DNA of 64,000 nucleotides, taken from Flavobacterium flavigenum (GTDB taxonomy: Bacteria > Bacteroidota > Bacteroidia > Flavobacteriales > Flavobacteriaceae). Location of the stretch: the NCBI RefSeq assembly GCF_027111255.2, contig NZ_CP114285.2, positions 3,162,001 through 3,226,000 of the forward strand, in the 5' to 3' direction. How positions within the stretch are numbered: the stretch's first letter is position 1; the number at the start of each line of letters is the position of its first letter. The notes beneath the pieces were generated by a model that was given only the letters and a program-made list of their open reading frames with translations, made no database searches and had not been told where the DNA came from. Shown piece by piece: positions 8,388 to 17,592 of this stretch. The position numbers and the translations under genes are program-made.

Positions 8388-9899
8388 TTAAGCCTGATTG
8401 ATTTTGGTAATTAAATATTCTTTCCCAACAATTTCAGAACAGGTTACAACAGCCCCGATTGTTACACCCAAAACCCCATGCATGCTGATGCTCTGACCCG
8501 TGAGATACAAATTTTCTAATTTGGTTTTGGACGGAATCAACGTTTTCATCGGATTTTCGGAATCTTTGACATAGCCGTACATATTGCCTTTATCACCGCC
8601 AATATAATCACGGTAAGAAAGCGGACTTGAGGTATGAACAGACTGTATACAATCCCGGATCCCCGGAAATTTTATTTCGATTTCATCCAAAAATTTAGCT
8701 GCTTTTCTGGCTTTGAATTCTTCATAACTTTCACCACGTTTATTTTTTTCGATAGTTGTATTAAAAGTATTTACCCAGGGCAGTACATCATCAAATTTCA
8801 TGTAGGTGATAAACGTCATTCCATCAGCCCATATTTCGTCTTTTTTAGACGCATTCATAGAAGCCATATACATTTTTGGCCATGAATTTTCATCGTATTC
8901 ATGCGACGTCCAGACTTCACCGCTATTTTTAAAATGATAATAATTGTGGTTGATGTATTTGAAAGTTTCCGGTTTAAAAACCAGATACAGACTAAAAGCC
9001 GAAAGAACGCCTTCAAGGTTTTGAATCCGGTTGAAAAATGGCTTTCTGAAGTTCTCTTCACCTGCCATTTTCAATGTTGTTTTGGGTTCAATATTCGAAA
9101 TAAAAAGCTTTCCGGAAACCTGTGTCCCGTCTTTCATTTTAACCGAATTCACTTTGTGATTTTCGACTTCAAAATGGATAACTTCTTTATATTTATAAAA
9201 TTCGCCGCCGTATTTTTTAAGCTGTTTCAAAAGCTGTTTGGTGATCTGGCTTCCGCCGTTGATGCAGCGCCATGAACTTTCGATATACGAATTTACAATC
9301 AGGGCATGAACATAAAAAGGGGACTTATCCGGAAGTCCTGCATATAGAAAATTAGAACCTGCCAGAACGGCTTTTAGTTTTTCATTTTCTGTAAAAGAAT
9401 CAATTGTTTCTTTTGCATTCAGCCTTAAAATTTCATCTTCATATTTACCTTCCCATTCTAAATTATAGAGCGGAAAAGAATCGCAGACTTCTCGTAAACT
9501 TTTACAATATTTTTCAATGTTCTCTTTTTCTCCGGGGAAATATTTTTCTAGTTGGCGAACAAAATTCTCATAGCCCTGTGCATGCGGATACTCGGTACTA
9601 TCATCTTCAAAAGAAATAATATCGAAAGCATTTTTGTCTAATTGCTTCAGGTTTAGTTTATCGATAATCCCCAGGTATTTAAAATACTGATACAGATTTT
9701 GGCCTTCGCCCAAACCTCCTATGTAATGAATTCCGGTATCAAAAATCGTCTTATCGCGAACAAAAGTCTGAAGATTTCCGCCGTATTGACTGTTTTTTTC
9801 GAGCACACAAACGCTGTAGCCTTCTTTAGCCAGAATGATCGCCGAGACTAATCCGCCTAAACCGCTGCCTACAATTACTACGTCGTATTGCTCTTTCAT
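8388..9899 (-). CDS. FAD-dependent oxidoreductase, CrtI/retinol-saturase-like
   Basis: 503 residues. An N-terminal Rossmann FAD motif GSGLGGLVSAIILAKEGY (about 11-28) leads into LEKNSQYGGN, and a C-terminal FAD-contact segment LTGQSISMHGVLGVTIGA is present. This is the pattern of phytoene desaturases and all-trans-retinol 13,14-reductase-like proteins. Relatives act on conjugated polyene chains, which fits a pigment locus, but substrate and direction (desaturation or saturation) cannot be told. It is one base from the MMPL gene upstream and five bases from the C45 gene downstream, so it belongs to the same transcript. Confidence 0.85.
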   Translation of the reverse strand: MKEQYDVVIVGSGLGGLVSAIILAKEGYSVCVLEKNSQYGGNLQTFVRDKTIFDTGIHYIGGLGEGQNLYQYFKYLGIIDKLNLKQLDKNAFDIISFEDDSTEYPHAQGYENFVRQLEKYFPGEKENIEKYCKSLREVCDSFPLYNLEWEGKYEDEILRLNAKETIDSFTENEKLKAVLAGSNFLYAGLPDKSPFYVHALIVNSYIESSWRCINGGSQITKQLLKQLKKYGGEFYKYKEVIHFEVENHKVNSVKMKDGTQVSGKLFISNIEPKTTLKMAGEENFRKPFFNRIQNLEGVLSAFSLYLVFKPETFKYINHNYYHFKNSGEVWTSHEYDENSWPKMYMASMNASKKDEIWADGMTFITYMKFDDVLPWVNTFNTTIEKNKRGESYEEFKARKAAKFLDEIEIKFPGIRDCIQSVHTSSPLSYRDYIGGDKGNMYGYVKDSENPMKTLIPSKTKLENLYLTGQSISMHGVLGVTIGAVVTCSEIVGKEYLITKINQA

Positions 9900-9900
9900 T

Positions 9901-12900
9901 TTAATTTTTCTTTAAAATGATGATATTATTTTCTTCTAAAACAGAATCAAAACCCAAGTCAGTTACTTTATTTTTTAAACGGGAAGAACCAATCAAAATT
10001 ATAGAAGAAGCACTCGTAATTTTCGAAAAATGCTCAAAGTTTTCATCTGAAATCAATGTAACATCATACTCCCCATTTGTTAATTCTAATTGATCCAGAT
10101 ACGATATTTTTCTTTTTTGGGCGATGTAATTGGTTTTGGCAACCTCTCTTTTTTCTTCATCAGAAATGTACGAATCAATTTTTCGCTGCGGTTCCTGCAA
10201 AGTAAGTAAAACGTCTAATTGCCCGAAATCATTTGCTAAATGCAGGATTTTGGCTTTCGCCGAAATGTACCGGTTTAGATGATAATAGGTTTCTAGATTT
10301 GATTTCAGATTTTCTTTTACACTTTTTACCACTTCAATTTCTTTGTAATCATAACTATGAATCAGCATTTTTTTGAAATAATCAGATCCTTCAATTTGCT
10401 GACGTATTTTAGAGAATTCAGATTTAAAAAAGGCACTAATCTGTTTGGTTCTTTCAGCATAATTTTTTCCAAAAGAATGATTATCAGGACTTATTCTTTC
10501 TAAAATAGAAATGGTAATACTGCCGTCATAAATTATAAAATCGCCTTTTGGCAAGACTTCCGAAACACCATGAATTAAAATTGGAAGAATGTCTAAATTT
10601 AATTCTTCAGCAAGATAAAAAGCACCTTTATGAAAACGTTTAATCTGATTGCTTTCAGAACGAGTTCCTTCAGGAAAAATGATTATCGAATACCCTTCTT
10701 TTGCTTTTTGGCGCAAATGCTCAACGCCGTTTTCAAGCCCTTTTGAAACGGGATAAAAACCTGCTTTTTTAACAATTGGGCCAAAAAACAGGGAGTTGTA
10801 CACCCAGTCATTTACTAAATAAATGACTTTCGGAGTCAGCATTCCGATTGTCAGCGTATCTAAAAATGATGCATGATTGGCAATAATTATGGCTGGTTTT
10901 TCAAAATTTTCATGAAAAGGATTAATCACTTTTTTGACCACAAACGGATTGGAATACAAGACTGATTTCATAAATTTTGAAATCACAAAACGGAATCCGC
11001 TCATTTTAGATTTTTCCTTTATTGGAAGAATCGGCATAATAAGCAAACAGTAAAGCGACATTAAAATTCCGCCAAGTCCGTAGTAAAAAAAGGATATAAT
11101 ACCATTTAAAAAACTGCGTAGTGCGAAAGGTGGATTTCCGTTTTTTGAACGGTTTGATATAAAAAGTTTAAAGAGAATCGGATAGAAGATGAACGTAATA
11201 ATCAGTGCCGCAAAAACCCCGATTAACGAAACTGATGAAATTGAAGTTAGTGCAGGATGCTTCGCAAATATCATGGCGCCGATTCCTAAAATTGTCGTGA
11301 TTACAGCTAAAATGATTGATGTTCTGTAAATCGCAATTTCATTTTTTCCGGTAGTATATTCTTTTTGAAGTGCACTTGTCATAAAAATGCTAAAATCAAC
11401 TCCATGACCAAAAATCAAAGTGCAGACAATCATACTGAAAATATTCATCTGAATGCCAAAAATGCCCATAATTCCTGCTGTAACAATTCCGGTTAAAGCA
11501 ATCGGGATACAGCTGACAATCACCAATTCGATTCTTCTGAAAAAGAAAAACAGAATTAAAATCACGGCGATAAAGGAATAATTGACAAGCGAATTGAAAT
11601 CGGTTTTCAAAGTGCTGAAAAAGGTTTCATTCATTTGCTGGCGGTCAATTGCAATCAGGTTTTCTTTGGCGGAAGCCGATTTTACAAAAGTATCACGCTG
11701 TTCAGGAGAAACTTTTACCAAAGTTGAAATCGTGTAAAAACCATTTTTTTCGGTTACAAATTCTTTTAATTGTAAAGCCTGAATTTTTAGATAGGCCGAA
11801 GCAGAAATGGGCTTGAAATCCAAATTTAAATGATCGAAAAAAAGATTGTATGTCGTTGGCTTGAATCCAAGTTTTGAACCTTCCGCAATTAATTGAGATT
11901 GTAAAAATTGTTTTTTACTGGCATTCCAAAACGAATTCCATTTTTCAATTTTTTGACGCTGTTCCTTCTGCGAAAGCATAATTCCTCCAACAGAACTGAA
12001 ATTTAAAATTTTCTTCTCTTTTTTTTCTTTTGTTAAATCGGTAAAAAGCTTGCTGTTGTGTTGCAGAACTTCTTCCATACTTTTTCCGTACGAAGCCACA
12101 TAAATGGTTTTTGAAGTCAGACTCGTGCTTTCTTCCAGTTGTTTCTCGGCAGCTTTGATTTCTTTAGGAACAAAATTTAGCTGTGACAAATCATTATTGA
12201 AACCAACATTATTATAAGTAAAAAAGCAAATGATTGTAATTATAACACAAAAGCCAATCAAAAATTTATTGTTGTGAAAGGAGAAATGAGCCAGTTTATC
12301 GATCACATTTTTCTTATGTTCAAAATTATTTTCTTTGGGTTTGTATAAATGAGGAACAATCAGAAGTGAGAAAAACGCGGATGCCATAACGATCACGGCA
12401 GCGAAAATTCCGAGGTCATTCAGTGCATCTGATTTTACAAAAAGCAGACATAAAAATGCAACTGCCGTAGTCGAACTGCTCATGATGACAGGCATCGTAA
12501 TGTCTTTATACAAGGTTTTGATGTCACTGTTGTGTTTGTAATGCGTGAGAATATGTAATGAATAATCAATTGTGATTCCCAATAAAATAGATCCGATTCC
12601 GAGTGAGATTGCCGAAATCTGTTCTTTTACAAAATATAAAAAGGCAACGGCAAACAAACCGCCAAATATTGTTGGAATAAAAATAATGAGCGGAATTAAT
12701 ATTTTTCGGTAGAATAAAATTAATATCAGCATTAGCGTAATCATGGCGATGGTCGTCGTCAGGACAATATCACTTTTAATCTGAGTGGCATTTGCAACGG
12801 CAATCAAAGCGGACCCAAAATAACTGACAGAAGTTTTTCCTTTAAACTGCTGATTTAAATTTTCCTGAATCGATTTTAGCTTTTCAGCAAAAAGAGTGTT

Positions 12901-13572
12901 TTTTTCGGTTTCGCTGGATGAAATATCTGAGGTGATAAAAAGCAATAATTTCTTTTTGTCTTTGGTCATTACAAAACCATTTTCCAATGTAAAATCATCA
13001 CCAATATTTAATTGCTGTAATTTTTTTAAAGCTATAAACGAAATCCCAAGCGGATCCTGCAGAATAAAATCTTTTGTTACAAAGCCAGAAGGTGAAATAA
13101 TCGATTTATAATTTGCCTGAACTGTCGCTGCAATACTGTCTTTTTGCATTTTTTTTTCGATAGAATCATAATCTTTATCATCTAAAAAAAGCGGCAGATT
13201 ATTGTAAACAAAATCGATTGTTTCCTGAATATTCTCTTCGTCAATTTTTCCCTGGATTCCGGTAATATAAGGTTTGCAGGATTTAGAAACACTATCCGAA
13301 AAAGCAGTGGCCATTTCTTTCAAATCGTCTTCAGAACCATTTTTTTCGAGTTTGAAAATGACAGTGGTTTTGTCTGCGAAATTTAACTGTTTGAGAACTT
13401 TTGCCGTAACATCAGCTTTGTCATTGGTTGGAATGAGTTTGGTTATGTCTTCTTCAAATTTAATTTGAGACGCAAAAAATCCAAAAATAAAAAGCATCAG
13501 CACAGCCAAAAAAACCGAAAGTGATTTTCGTCGGTTTACAAATAAATGAATGGCGTAGAAGTATTGATGCAT
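9901..13572 (-). CDS. Fusion protein: MMPL/RND exporter + PlsC-type acyltransferase + C-terminal methyltransferase-like domain
   Basis: 1223 residues. Residues 1-810 form a full MMPL/RND exporter: membrane helix near 17-35, a periplasmic domain, helices about 260-410 with GITIDYSLH at 332-340, a second periplasmic domain, and helices about 660-805 with GHGVDFSIF at 722-730. Residues about 850-1060 form a glycerolipid acyltransferase with NHASFLD at 899-905 (NHx4D) and FPEGTRS at 966-972. Residues about 1080-1223 look like a degenerate Rossmann methyltransferase fold without a clear glycine-rich SAM motif. In related aryl polyene clusters the exporter and the acyltransferase are usually separate genes. 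It probably exports or anchors the pigment at the envelope. Confidence 0.88.
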   Translation of the reverse strand: MHQYFYAIHLFVNRRKSLSVFLAVLMLFIFGFFASQIKFEEDITKLIPTNDKADVTAKVLKQLNFADKTTVIFKLEKNGSEDDLKEMATAFSDSVSKSCKPYITGIQGKIDEENIQETIDFVYNNLPLFLDDKDYDSIEKKMQKDSIAATVQANYKSIISPSGFVTKDFILQDPLGISFIALKKLQQLNIGDDFTLENGFVMTKDKKKLLLFITSDISSSETEKNTLFAEKLKSIQENLNQQFKGKTSVSYFGSALIAVANATQIKSDIVLTTTIAMITLMLILILFYRKILIPLIIFIPTIFGGLFAVAFLYFVKEQISAISLGIGSILLGITIDYSLHILTHYKHNSDIKTLYKDITMPVIMSSSTTAVAFLCLLFVKSDALNDLGIFAAVIVMASAFFSLLIVPHLYKPKENNFEHKKNVIDKLAHFSFHNNKFLIGFCVIITIICFFTYNNVGFNNDLSQLNFVPKEIKAAEKQLEESTSLTSKTIYVASYGKSMEEVLQHNSKLFTDLTKEKKEKKILNFSSVGGIMLSQKEQRQKIEKWNSFWNASKKQFLQSQLIAEGSKLGFKPTTYNLFFDHLNLDFKPISASAYLKIQALQLKEFVTEKNGFYTISTLVKVSPEQRDTFVKSASAKENLIAIDRQQMNETFFSTLKTDFNSLVNYSFIAVILILFFFFRRIELVIVSCIPIALTGIVTAGIMGIFGIQMNIFSMIVCTLIFGHGVDFSIFMTSALQKEYTTGKNEIAIYRTSIILAVITTILGIGAMIFAKHPALTSISSVSLIGVFAALIITFIFYPILFKLFISNRSKNGNPPFALRSFLNGIISFFYYGLGGILMSLYCLLIMPILPIKEKSKMSGFRFVISKFMKSVLYSNPFVVKKVINPFHENFEKPAIIIANHASFLDTLTIGMLTPKVIYLVNDWVYNSLFFGPIVKKAGFYPVSKGLENGVEHLRQKAKEGYSIIIFPEGTRSESNQIKRFHKGAFYLAEELNLDILPILIHGVSEVLPKGDFIIYDGSITISILERISPDNHSFGKNYAERTKQISAFFKSEFSKIRQQIEGSDYFKKMLIHSYDYKEIEVVKSVKENLKSNLETYYHLNRYISAKAKILHLANDFGQLDVLLTLQEPQRKIDSYISDEEKREVAKTNYIAQKRKISYLDQLELTNGEYDVTLISDENFEHFSKITSASSIILIGSSRLKNKVTDLGFDSVLEENNIIILKKN

Positions 13573-13665
13573 GATTATAGCTTAAATTTTTCAGCCACAA
13601 ATTCACGAATTTATTTTGAATAAATTGTACTAATTTGAGAATTCGTAGCGAATTGACATAGAATT
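13573..13665. repeat. Spacer with degenerate AATTCGTGAATTTGTGG-type repeat
   Basis: On the minus strand the spacer reads AATTCGTGAATTTGTGG about 50 bases before the MMPL start, and CAAATTAGTACAATT further upstream. Similar phrases occur in the spacers at about 23519-23551 and 24838-24869. I see no promoter box or ORF. Confidence 0.4.
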
Positions 13666-14835
13666 TTATTCTGTACGTTTCTTACTAAAAGCGGTTAAAA
13701 GTAAATAACTTATTAAACCAGCTGATAAAGCCGAAACGGATGCTAAAATAAGACTTCCTACGATATATTGAGCGGCATTTTTTTGAATATCGTCAAACGT
13801 CATCGAACTGTCCAAAAAAAGTGAAGTATCAGAAGGGACAAAAATGCTTCCTATTTTTAGAGAAGCGTAGATAATAAAAGGAATGAAAGGAGGAAAACTA
13901 ATATTGGAAGTTAAAAAAGCAATGACTTTGTTGAGCCTGAATAACGCAGCTAAAGCAAAAAGCAAAATGGTCTGAAAACCCCAGAAAGGTGAAAGACCAA
14001 TAAAAATTCCTAAAGCAATTGCAGCGGATTTTTTAAAATTTGAATCCTTGCTTTCTAAAATATCCTCGAGAAAGAATTTTTTAAAACCTTTTTTTTTTGC
14101 TCTTCTGAAAAAATCCCTTGGTTTGATGTAAAGCAACGCATTTGTTACCAAAACGGTATTTAGAATACTGATTCTGGTAAAATCACGAAACGGACGAAAA
14201 TGAGACACACGCTCTGCAGGATCGTACAAAACCTGAATCGGAATGTTTTTTACTGTAATTCCTTTCCATGCAGCACGTACAATAACCTCAATTTCAAACT
14301 CAAATTTATTGGTATAAAATCGTTTTGGTAGCAATCGAAGCGGATATAATCTAAAACCGGATTGCGTATCATCAAGTTTGATTCCGGTTTCAAACCTGAA
14401 CCAGAAGTTCGAAAATTTATTTCCGAAACTACTTTTCTTAGGCACATTTTCCTGCGTCATATTTCGGCTTCCAATCAAAAGAGCATTTGGCTCCTCTTGG
14501 ATAGCTTCTAAGAAAATGGGAATATCAGCAGCAAAATGCTGTCCGTCAGAATCGATTGTGATGGCATATTCGAATGTCATTTCGATTGCTTTTCGAAAAC
14601 CGTTTCTAAGCGCCCGTCCTTTTCCTAAGTTTTTAGGATGATGAATTTGAGTAAGCTGTGAATACGATTTTAATATTTCGCTCGTAGCATCAGTAGAACC
14701 GTCATTGACAATAATGACATTTGTGGTGAAATTTAAAACAGAGTCCAGAACTTTTTTTAGCGTTTTTTGATTATTATACGTAGGTACAATAACGCAAAAG
14801 TTAGTCGAACTAAGTAATTCCTGATGTGATTTCAT
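13666..14835 (-). CDS. Glycosyltransferase family 2 fused to a DUF2062 membrane domain
   Basis: 389 residues. Residues about 12-235 are a GT-A family 2 glycosyltransferase: VIVPTYNN, VNDGSTD, the TIDSDGQH metal-binding motif and the QSGFRLYP segment. This resembles dolichyl/polyprenyl-phosphate sugar synthases. Residues about 265-380 form DUF2062, with ALGIFIGLSPFWGFQ and two to three membrane helices. Family 2 glycosyltransferases are regular members of aryl polyene clusters. The acceptor and sugar donor are unknown. The DUF2062 part probably anchors the enzyme to the inner membrane. Confidence 0.88.
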   Translation of the reverse strand: MKSHQELLSSTNFCVIVPTYNNQKTLKKVLDSVLNFTTNVIIVNDGSTDATSEILKSYSQLTQIHHPKNLGKGRALRNGFRKAIEMTFEYAITIDSDGQHFAADIPIFLEAIQEEPNALLIGSRNMTQENVPKKSSFGNKFSNFWFRFETGIKLDDTQSGFRLYPLRLLPKRFYTNKFEFEIEVIVRAAWKGITVKNIPIQVLYDPAERVSHFRPFRDFTRISILNTVLVTNALLYIKPRDFFRRAKKKGFKKFFLEDILESKDSNFKKSAAIALGIFIGLSPFWGFQTILLFALAALFRLNKVIAFLTSNISFPPFIPFIIYASLKIGSIFVPSDTSLFLDSSMTFDDIQKNAAQYIVGSLILASVSALSAGLISYLLLTAFSKKRTE

Positions 14836-14852
14836 GTGCCGTTTTTTGAGCT

Positions 14853-15338
14853 TTATTTTACGAATTGCTTCTCTTTTTCAGAGAAACTTTTAGATTGTAA
14901 AACAAAGTCTTTAAGATAATCTTTCAAAGCCGCACCCTGCGAAGCATAATACGTTGTTATGAATTTTTTATCTTCTTTAATATTTTTCTTGTAACCTGTA
15001 ATGCCCGGAACATCTTCCTGAATGCTCAGTCTGATCATTCGCATTTCGATATTACTTGGATCACTTTTTATTGTAGCTTCAAGTAATTTTGCGCCTTCTT
15101 TAAAACGCTCAATTTTTGCGCCTAATTTTTTTTCAAATTTTGATTCCAGTAAAATGGAAGCCGCTTTGTAAGCCACTAAAATTTTATCATCATTATTGGA
15201 AATGCCTGCAAGTTTGGCTACAAATTCTTTGGCATTATTTTCAGATTTTGTAATGTCAGCATACATTTTTCGAATGGTAGCCAGATCCGGATTGCCTGCA
15301 AAATTTACCAGTAGAAGTAATGTCATTAGCAGTTTCAT
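14853..15338 (-). CDS. Secreted protein of unknown function in the pigment locus
   Basis: 161 residues. A short hydrophobic signal peptide (MKLLMTLLLLVNFAG) precedes a largely helical, lysine-rich mature part. The segment with LLEATIKSDPSNIEMR resembles one TPR helix pair, but no full domain is recognisable. The gene is two bases from the FabZ-like dehydratase upstream and 17 bases from the glycosyltransferase downstream. It is probably a periplasmic accessory of pigment assembly or export; that is inference from position only. Confidence 0.65.
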   Translation of the reverse strand: MKLLMTLLLLVNFAGNPDLATIRKMYADITKSENNAKEFVAKLAGISNNDDKILVAYKAASILLESKFEKKLGAKIERFKEGAKLLEATIKSDPSNIEMRMIRLSIQEDVPGITGYKKNIKEDKKFITTYYASQGAALKDYLKDFVLQSKSFSEKEKQFVK

Positions 15339-15340
15339 AC

Positions 15341-15712
15341 TTAAAGTTTTTTATATACGTTGCTCAGTTTTAAAGCAACAGTATCATTAAAATAAGTTGT
15401 GTTTTTTACTTTAACCAAATTGTCTTCGGTTGTTGCAATATCTAGTTCCAGACGTAATTCCGGAGTGCTCTCCGGATTTATGAGTGCCATAAATTTTACA
15501 TTTGAAAGCGTCTGAATCATTAAAGTTTCCTGAGTTATTTTCTCTGTCAGTTCTTTAATAATCTGAATCATGCAAACACCAGGCATAATCGGATTTCCCG
15601 GAAAATGACCTTTGAAAACTTCATGTTTTTCATTAACCAAAATCGTAATAATATGTTTCGAATCGGATATTTTTTCTTCCGAAAGTATTTTGTAAAAGTC
15701 TTTTAAAACCAT
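15341..15712 (-). CDS. FabZ-like hotdog dehydratase with altered active site
   Basis: 123 residues, a single hotdog fold. The motif GHFPGNPIMPGVCMIQ (35-50) aligns with the FabZ active-site helix GHFPxxPxMPGVLxxE. The catalytic histidine is kept (His36), but the glutamate expected at position 50 is glutamine. In FabZ this His/Glu pair removes water from 3-hydroxyacyl-ACP. The change suggests either a weak enzyme, a binding subunit of a heterodimeric dehydratase, or a repurposed thioesterase-like role. It starts five bases after the third barrel gene ends. Confidence 0.82.
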   Translation of the reverse strand: MVLKDFYKILSEEKISDSKHIITILVNEKHEVFKGHFPGNPIMPGVCMIQIIKELTEKITQETLMIQTLSNVKFMALINPESTPELRLELDIATTEDNLVKVKNTTYFNDTVALKLSNVYKKL

Positions 15713-15717
15713 AATTT

Positions 15718-16362
15718 TTATTTTCCAAATGTATATGCCACACCTATTTGATAAACCAAATTAGGATTTGTAGTAGCCGCTCCATTAGCATCATCAAATG
15801 CGTCTCTTGTCCCTTTTTTGATTCTTGCTTCGAATGCAATTCCTTTTGGGAAGTTAAATCCAACTCCGCCAATAATTCCAAAATCAATATCTTCTCCTTT
15901 TGAAACAGAGGTAAAAAATCCATTTGATTTATCATATTCGATTTCATCTCCAATTACAAAGTCAACAAACGGACCAGCCAAAAGATATATCTTTTCAGTA
16001 ATGTTAAATTTATTTATAGTTATAAATGACAAATATTGTAATGAAATATCCAGATTTCTATTTTCAGTTATCGTTTCTGCTTGGCCGTCAGGTAAGAAGT
16101 TATAATAAAATCCCTCGACAGTACCTTTTGCCCCTTGTCTGGAATAAGTTAATTCAGGCTGTAACGTATAAAATTTACTCAATTTCAAAGCTCCAAAACC
16201 ACCAATGTAGAAATCTGTTTTACTGTTCACATCAAAATCAGTTTTTGAAATTTTAGAAATGTTAATTCCTGCATGAATTCCAGGTTTAAAAGTTACCTGA
16301 GCCTGCATTTTTAAAAATGCAAAAAAAGAAAATGCAATAATTGCTAAATTTTTACTTTTCAT
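15718..16362 (-). CDS. Outer-membrane beta-barrel protein, third tandem copy
   Basis: 214 residues with a signal peptide ending near MQAQ. The mature part is a small eight-stranded barrel of the PorT/outer membrane beta-barrel type: VTFKPGIHAGINIS, a LQPELTYSRQGAKG strand shared with its neighbours, a KGIAFEARIKKGTRD strand and an aromatic C-terminus VAYTFGK. It is the third of three adjacent paralogs. Such barrels lack enzymatic motifs. Position after the LolA-like and lipoprotein genes suggests an outer-membrane role in displaying or retaining pigment, which is inference. Confidence 0.82.
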   Translation of the reverse strand: MKSKNLAIIAFSFFAFLKMQAQVTFKPGIHAGINISKISKTDFDVNSKTDFYIGGFGALKLSKFYTLQPELTYSRQGAKGTVEGFYYNFLPDGQAETITENRNLDISLQYLSFITINKFNITEKIYLLAGPFVDFVIGDEIEYDKSNGFFTSVSKGEDIDFGIIGGVGFNFPKGIAFEARIKKGTRDAFDDANGAATTNPNLVYQIGVAYTFGK

Positions 16363-16367
16363 AATTT

Positions 16368-16976
16368 TTATTTTCCAAACGAATAGGAAACCCCTAATTG
16401 AAAATTAATATTTGTGTTATAATCGCCAAAAAGATAATTATTATTAGAATCATTGTAATAATAATCACTATCTAATATATCGTAAAAACCTTTTTTAAAT
16501 CGGGCTTCAAATGTTAAACCTGATGGCAGACGATAGCCAATTCCGGTAACAAAAGCCAAATCATTCGCATCTTTTCTTTTGACTAAATTATGATTTACAA
16601 GAAAATCTGCCGATGGACCAAATTGTATCTGAATACCGGGTCCAAAAGTAAACTTATTTAACAATGTAAACGAAAAATAATCAAGTCTTAAATTTTCTTT
16701 ATTAAATTTTTCAGTACCTGAATTCTCATCATTGTAATTTCGGACCACATTGTCAGAACCTTGTCTGCTATATGTTATCTCAGGCTGAAGAGCATAATAT
16801 TTACCCAGCCTGATTTCGCCAAAACCACCTACATAAAAATCTTTTTTATAAGTGGAATGTGTTTCCGAAATCGTAGAAAAACCCAATCCAGTTCTTATTC
16901 CTGGCTTGAAACTAACTTGTGCGTGTGCCTGTATGATAAAAAATAGGGCTATTATACTTTTATAATTCAATTTCAC
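16368..16976 (-). CDS. Outer-membrane beta-barrel protein, second tandem copy
   Basis: 202 residues. The signal peptide ends near AHAQ, followed by VSFKPGIRTGLGFS. It shares the LQPEITYSRQGSD strand, a SGLTFEARFKKGFYD strand and the C-terminal LGVSYSFGK with the genes on both sides. The start is a GTG that overlaps the TAG stop of the upstream copy, so the two are translationally coupled. The extracellular loops differ strongly between the copies, for example an Asn/Tyr/Asp-rich loop near residues 170-190 here. Confidence 0.82.
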   Translation of the reverse strand: MKLNYKSIIALFFIIQAHAQVSFKPGIRTGLGFSTISETHSTYKKDFYVGGFGEIRLGKYYALQPEITYSRQGSDNVVRNYNDENSGTEKFNKENLRLDYFSFTLLNKFTFGPGIQIQFGPSADFLVNHNLVKRKDANDLAFVTGIGYRLPSGLTFEARFKKGFYDILDSDYYYNDSNNNYLFGDYNTNINFQLGVSYSFGK

Positions 16977-17563
16977 TACATTTTAAAAGTGTAACTGATG
17001 CCAAGCTGAAAGACCTGATTCAAAATTATTTCGTCATAATAATAGTCATCATCAACTCCGTCATAGCCATAAATATCAATGAATCCTTGTTTAATTCTGG
17101 CTTCAAATGCCAGTCCGTTTGGCAATGTATAACCAACACCTGCAACAATTGCCATGTCAAAACCTTCTGGATCAGAGTTGATGTAATTATCATCTACTTT
17201 AAAATCTAAAGAAGGTCCTGCCAAAACATGAAAGCCACTACCACCAAAGTTAAATTTAGCAACGGCTCCAAGTGTTATATAATTTAGCTCATATTTTTCA
17301 GAATAATAGCGGCCATTTTCAAAATACCTTCCTTCATCACCTTGTCTTGAATACGTTATTTCAGGCTGTAATGAGAAATACCTGTTGAATTTAATATCTA
17401 CTAATCCACCAACATAAAAATCAGTTTTAGTACTGTTGTCATCGATATTAGTCAATGTAGAAAAGTTTAATCCGCCTCGAAGTCCCGGGCTAACCCTTAC
17501 CTGTGCCTGAGATGTTATTAGACCTATAAATAAAACGAATATTATTAAAGTTACTTTTTTCAT
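16976..17563 (-). CDS. Outer-membrane beta-barrel protein, first tandem copy
   Basis: 195 residues. The signal peptide ends near SQAQ, then VRVSPGLRGGLNFS, a LQPEITYSRQGDEG strand, NGLAFEARIKQGFID and a C-terminal LGISYTFKM. It is the first transcribed of three tandem paralogs, 29 bases after the lipoprotein gene. The barrel core is well conserved among the three while loops vary. Outer-membrane insertion is supported by alternating hydrophobic strands and the aromatic end. Confidence 0.83.
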   Translation of the reverse strand: MKKVTLIIFVLFIGLITSQAQVRVSPGLRGGLNFSTLTNIDDNSTKTDFYVGGLVDIKFNRYFSLQPEITYSRQGDEGRYFENGRYYSEKYELNYITLGAVAKFNFGGSGFHVLAGPSLDFKVDDNYINSDPEGFDMAIVAGVGYTLPNGLAFEARIKQGFIDIYGYDGVDDDYYYDEIILNQVFQLGISYTFKM

Positions 17564-17592
17564 TGTGTATTTGGTTTAGGTTAATTTATTTT

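Noticed and set aside
8901..9275. 124-codon plus-strand ORF opposite the CrtI-like gene
   Set aside because: Antisense shadow of a well-supported gene; phenylalanine-rich as expected from the reverse of this gene.
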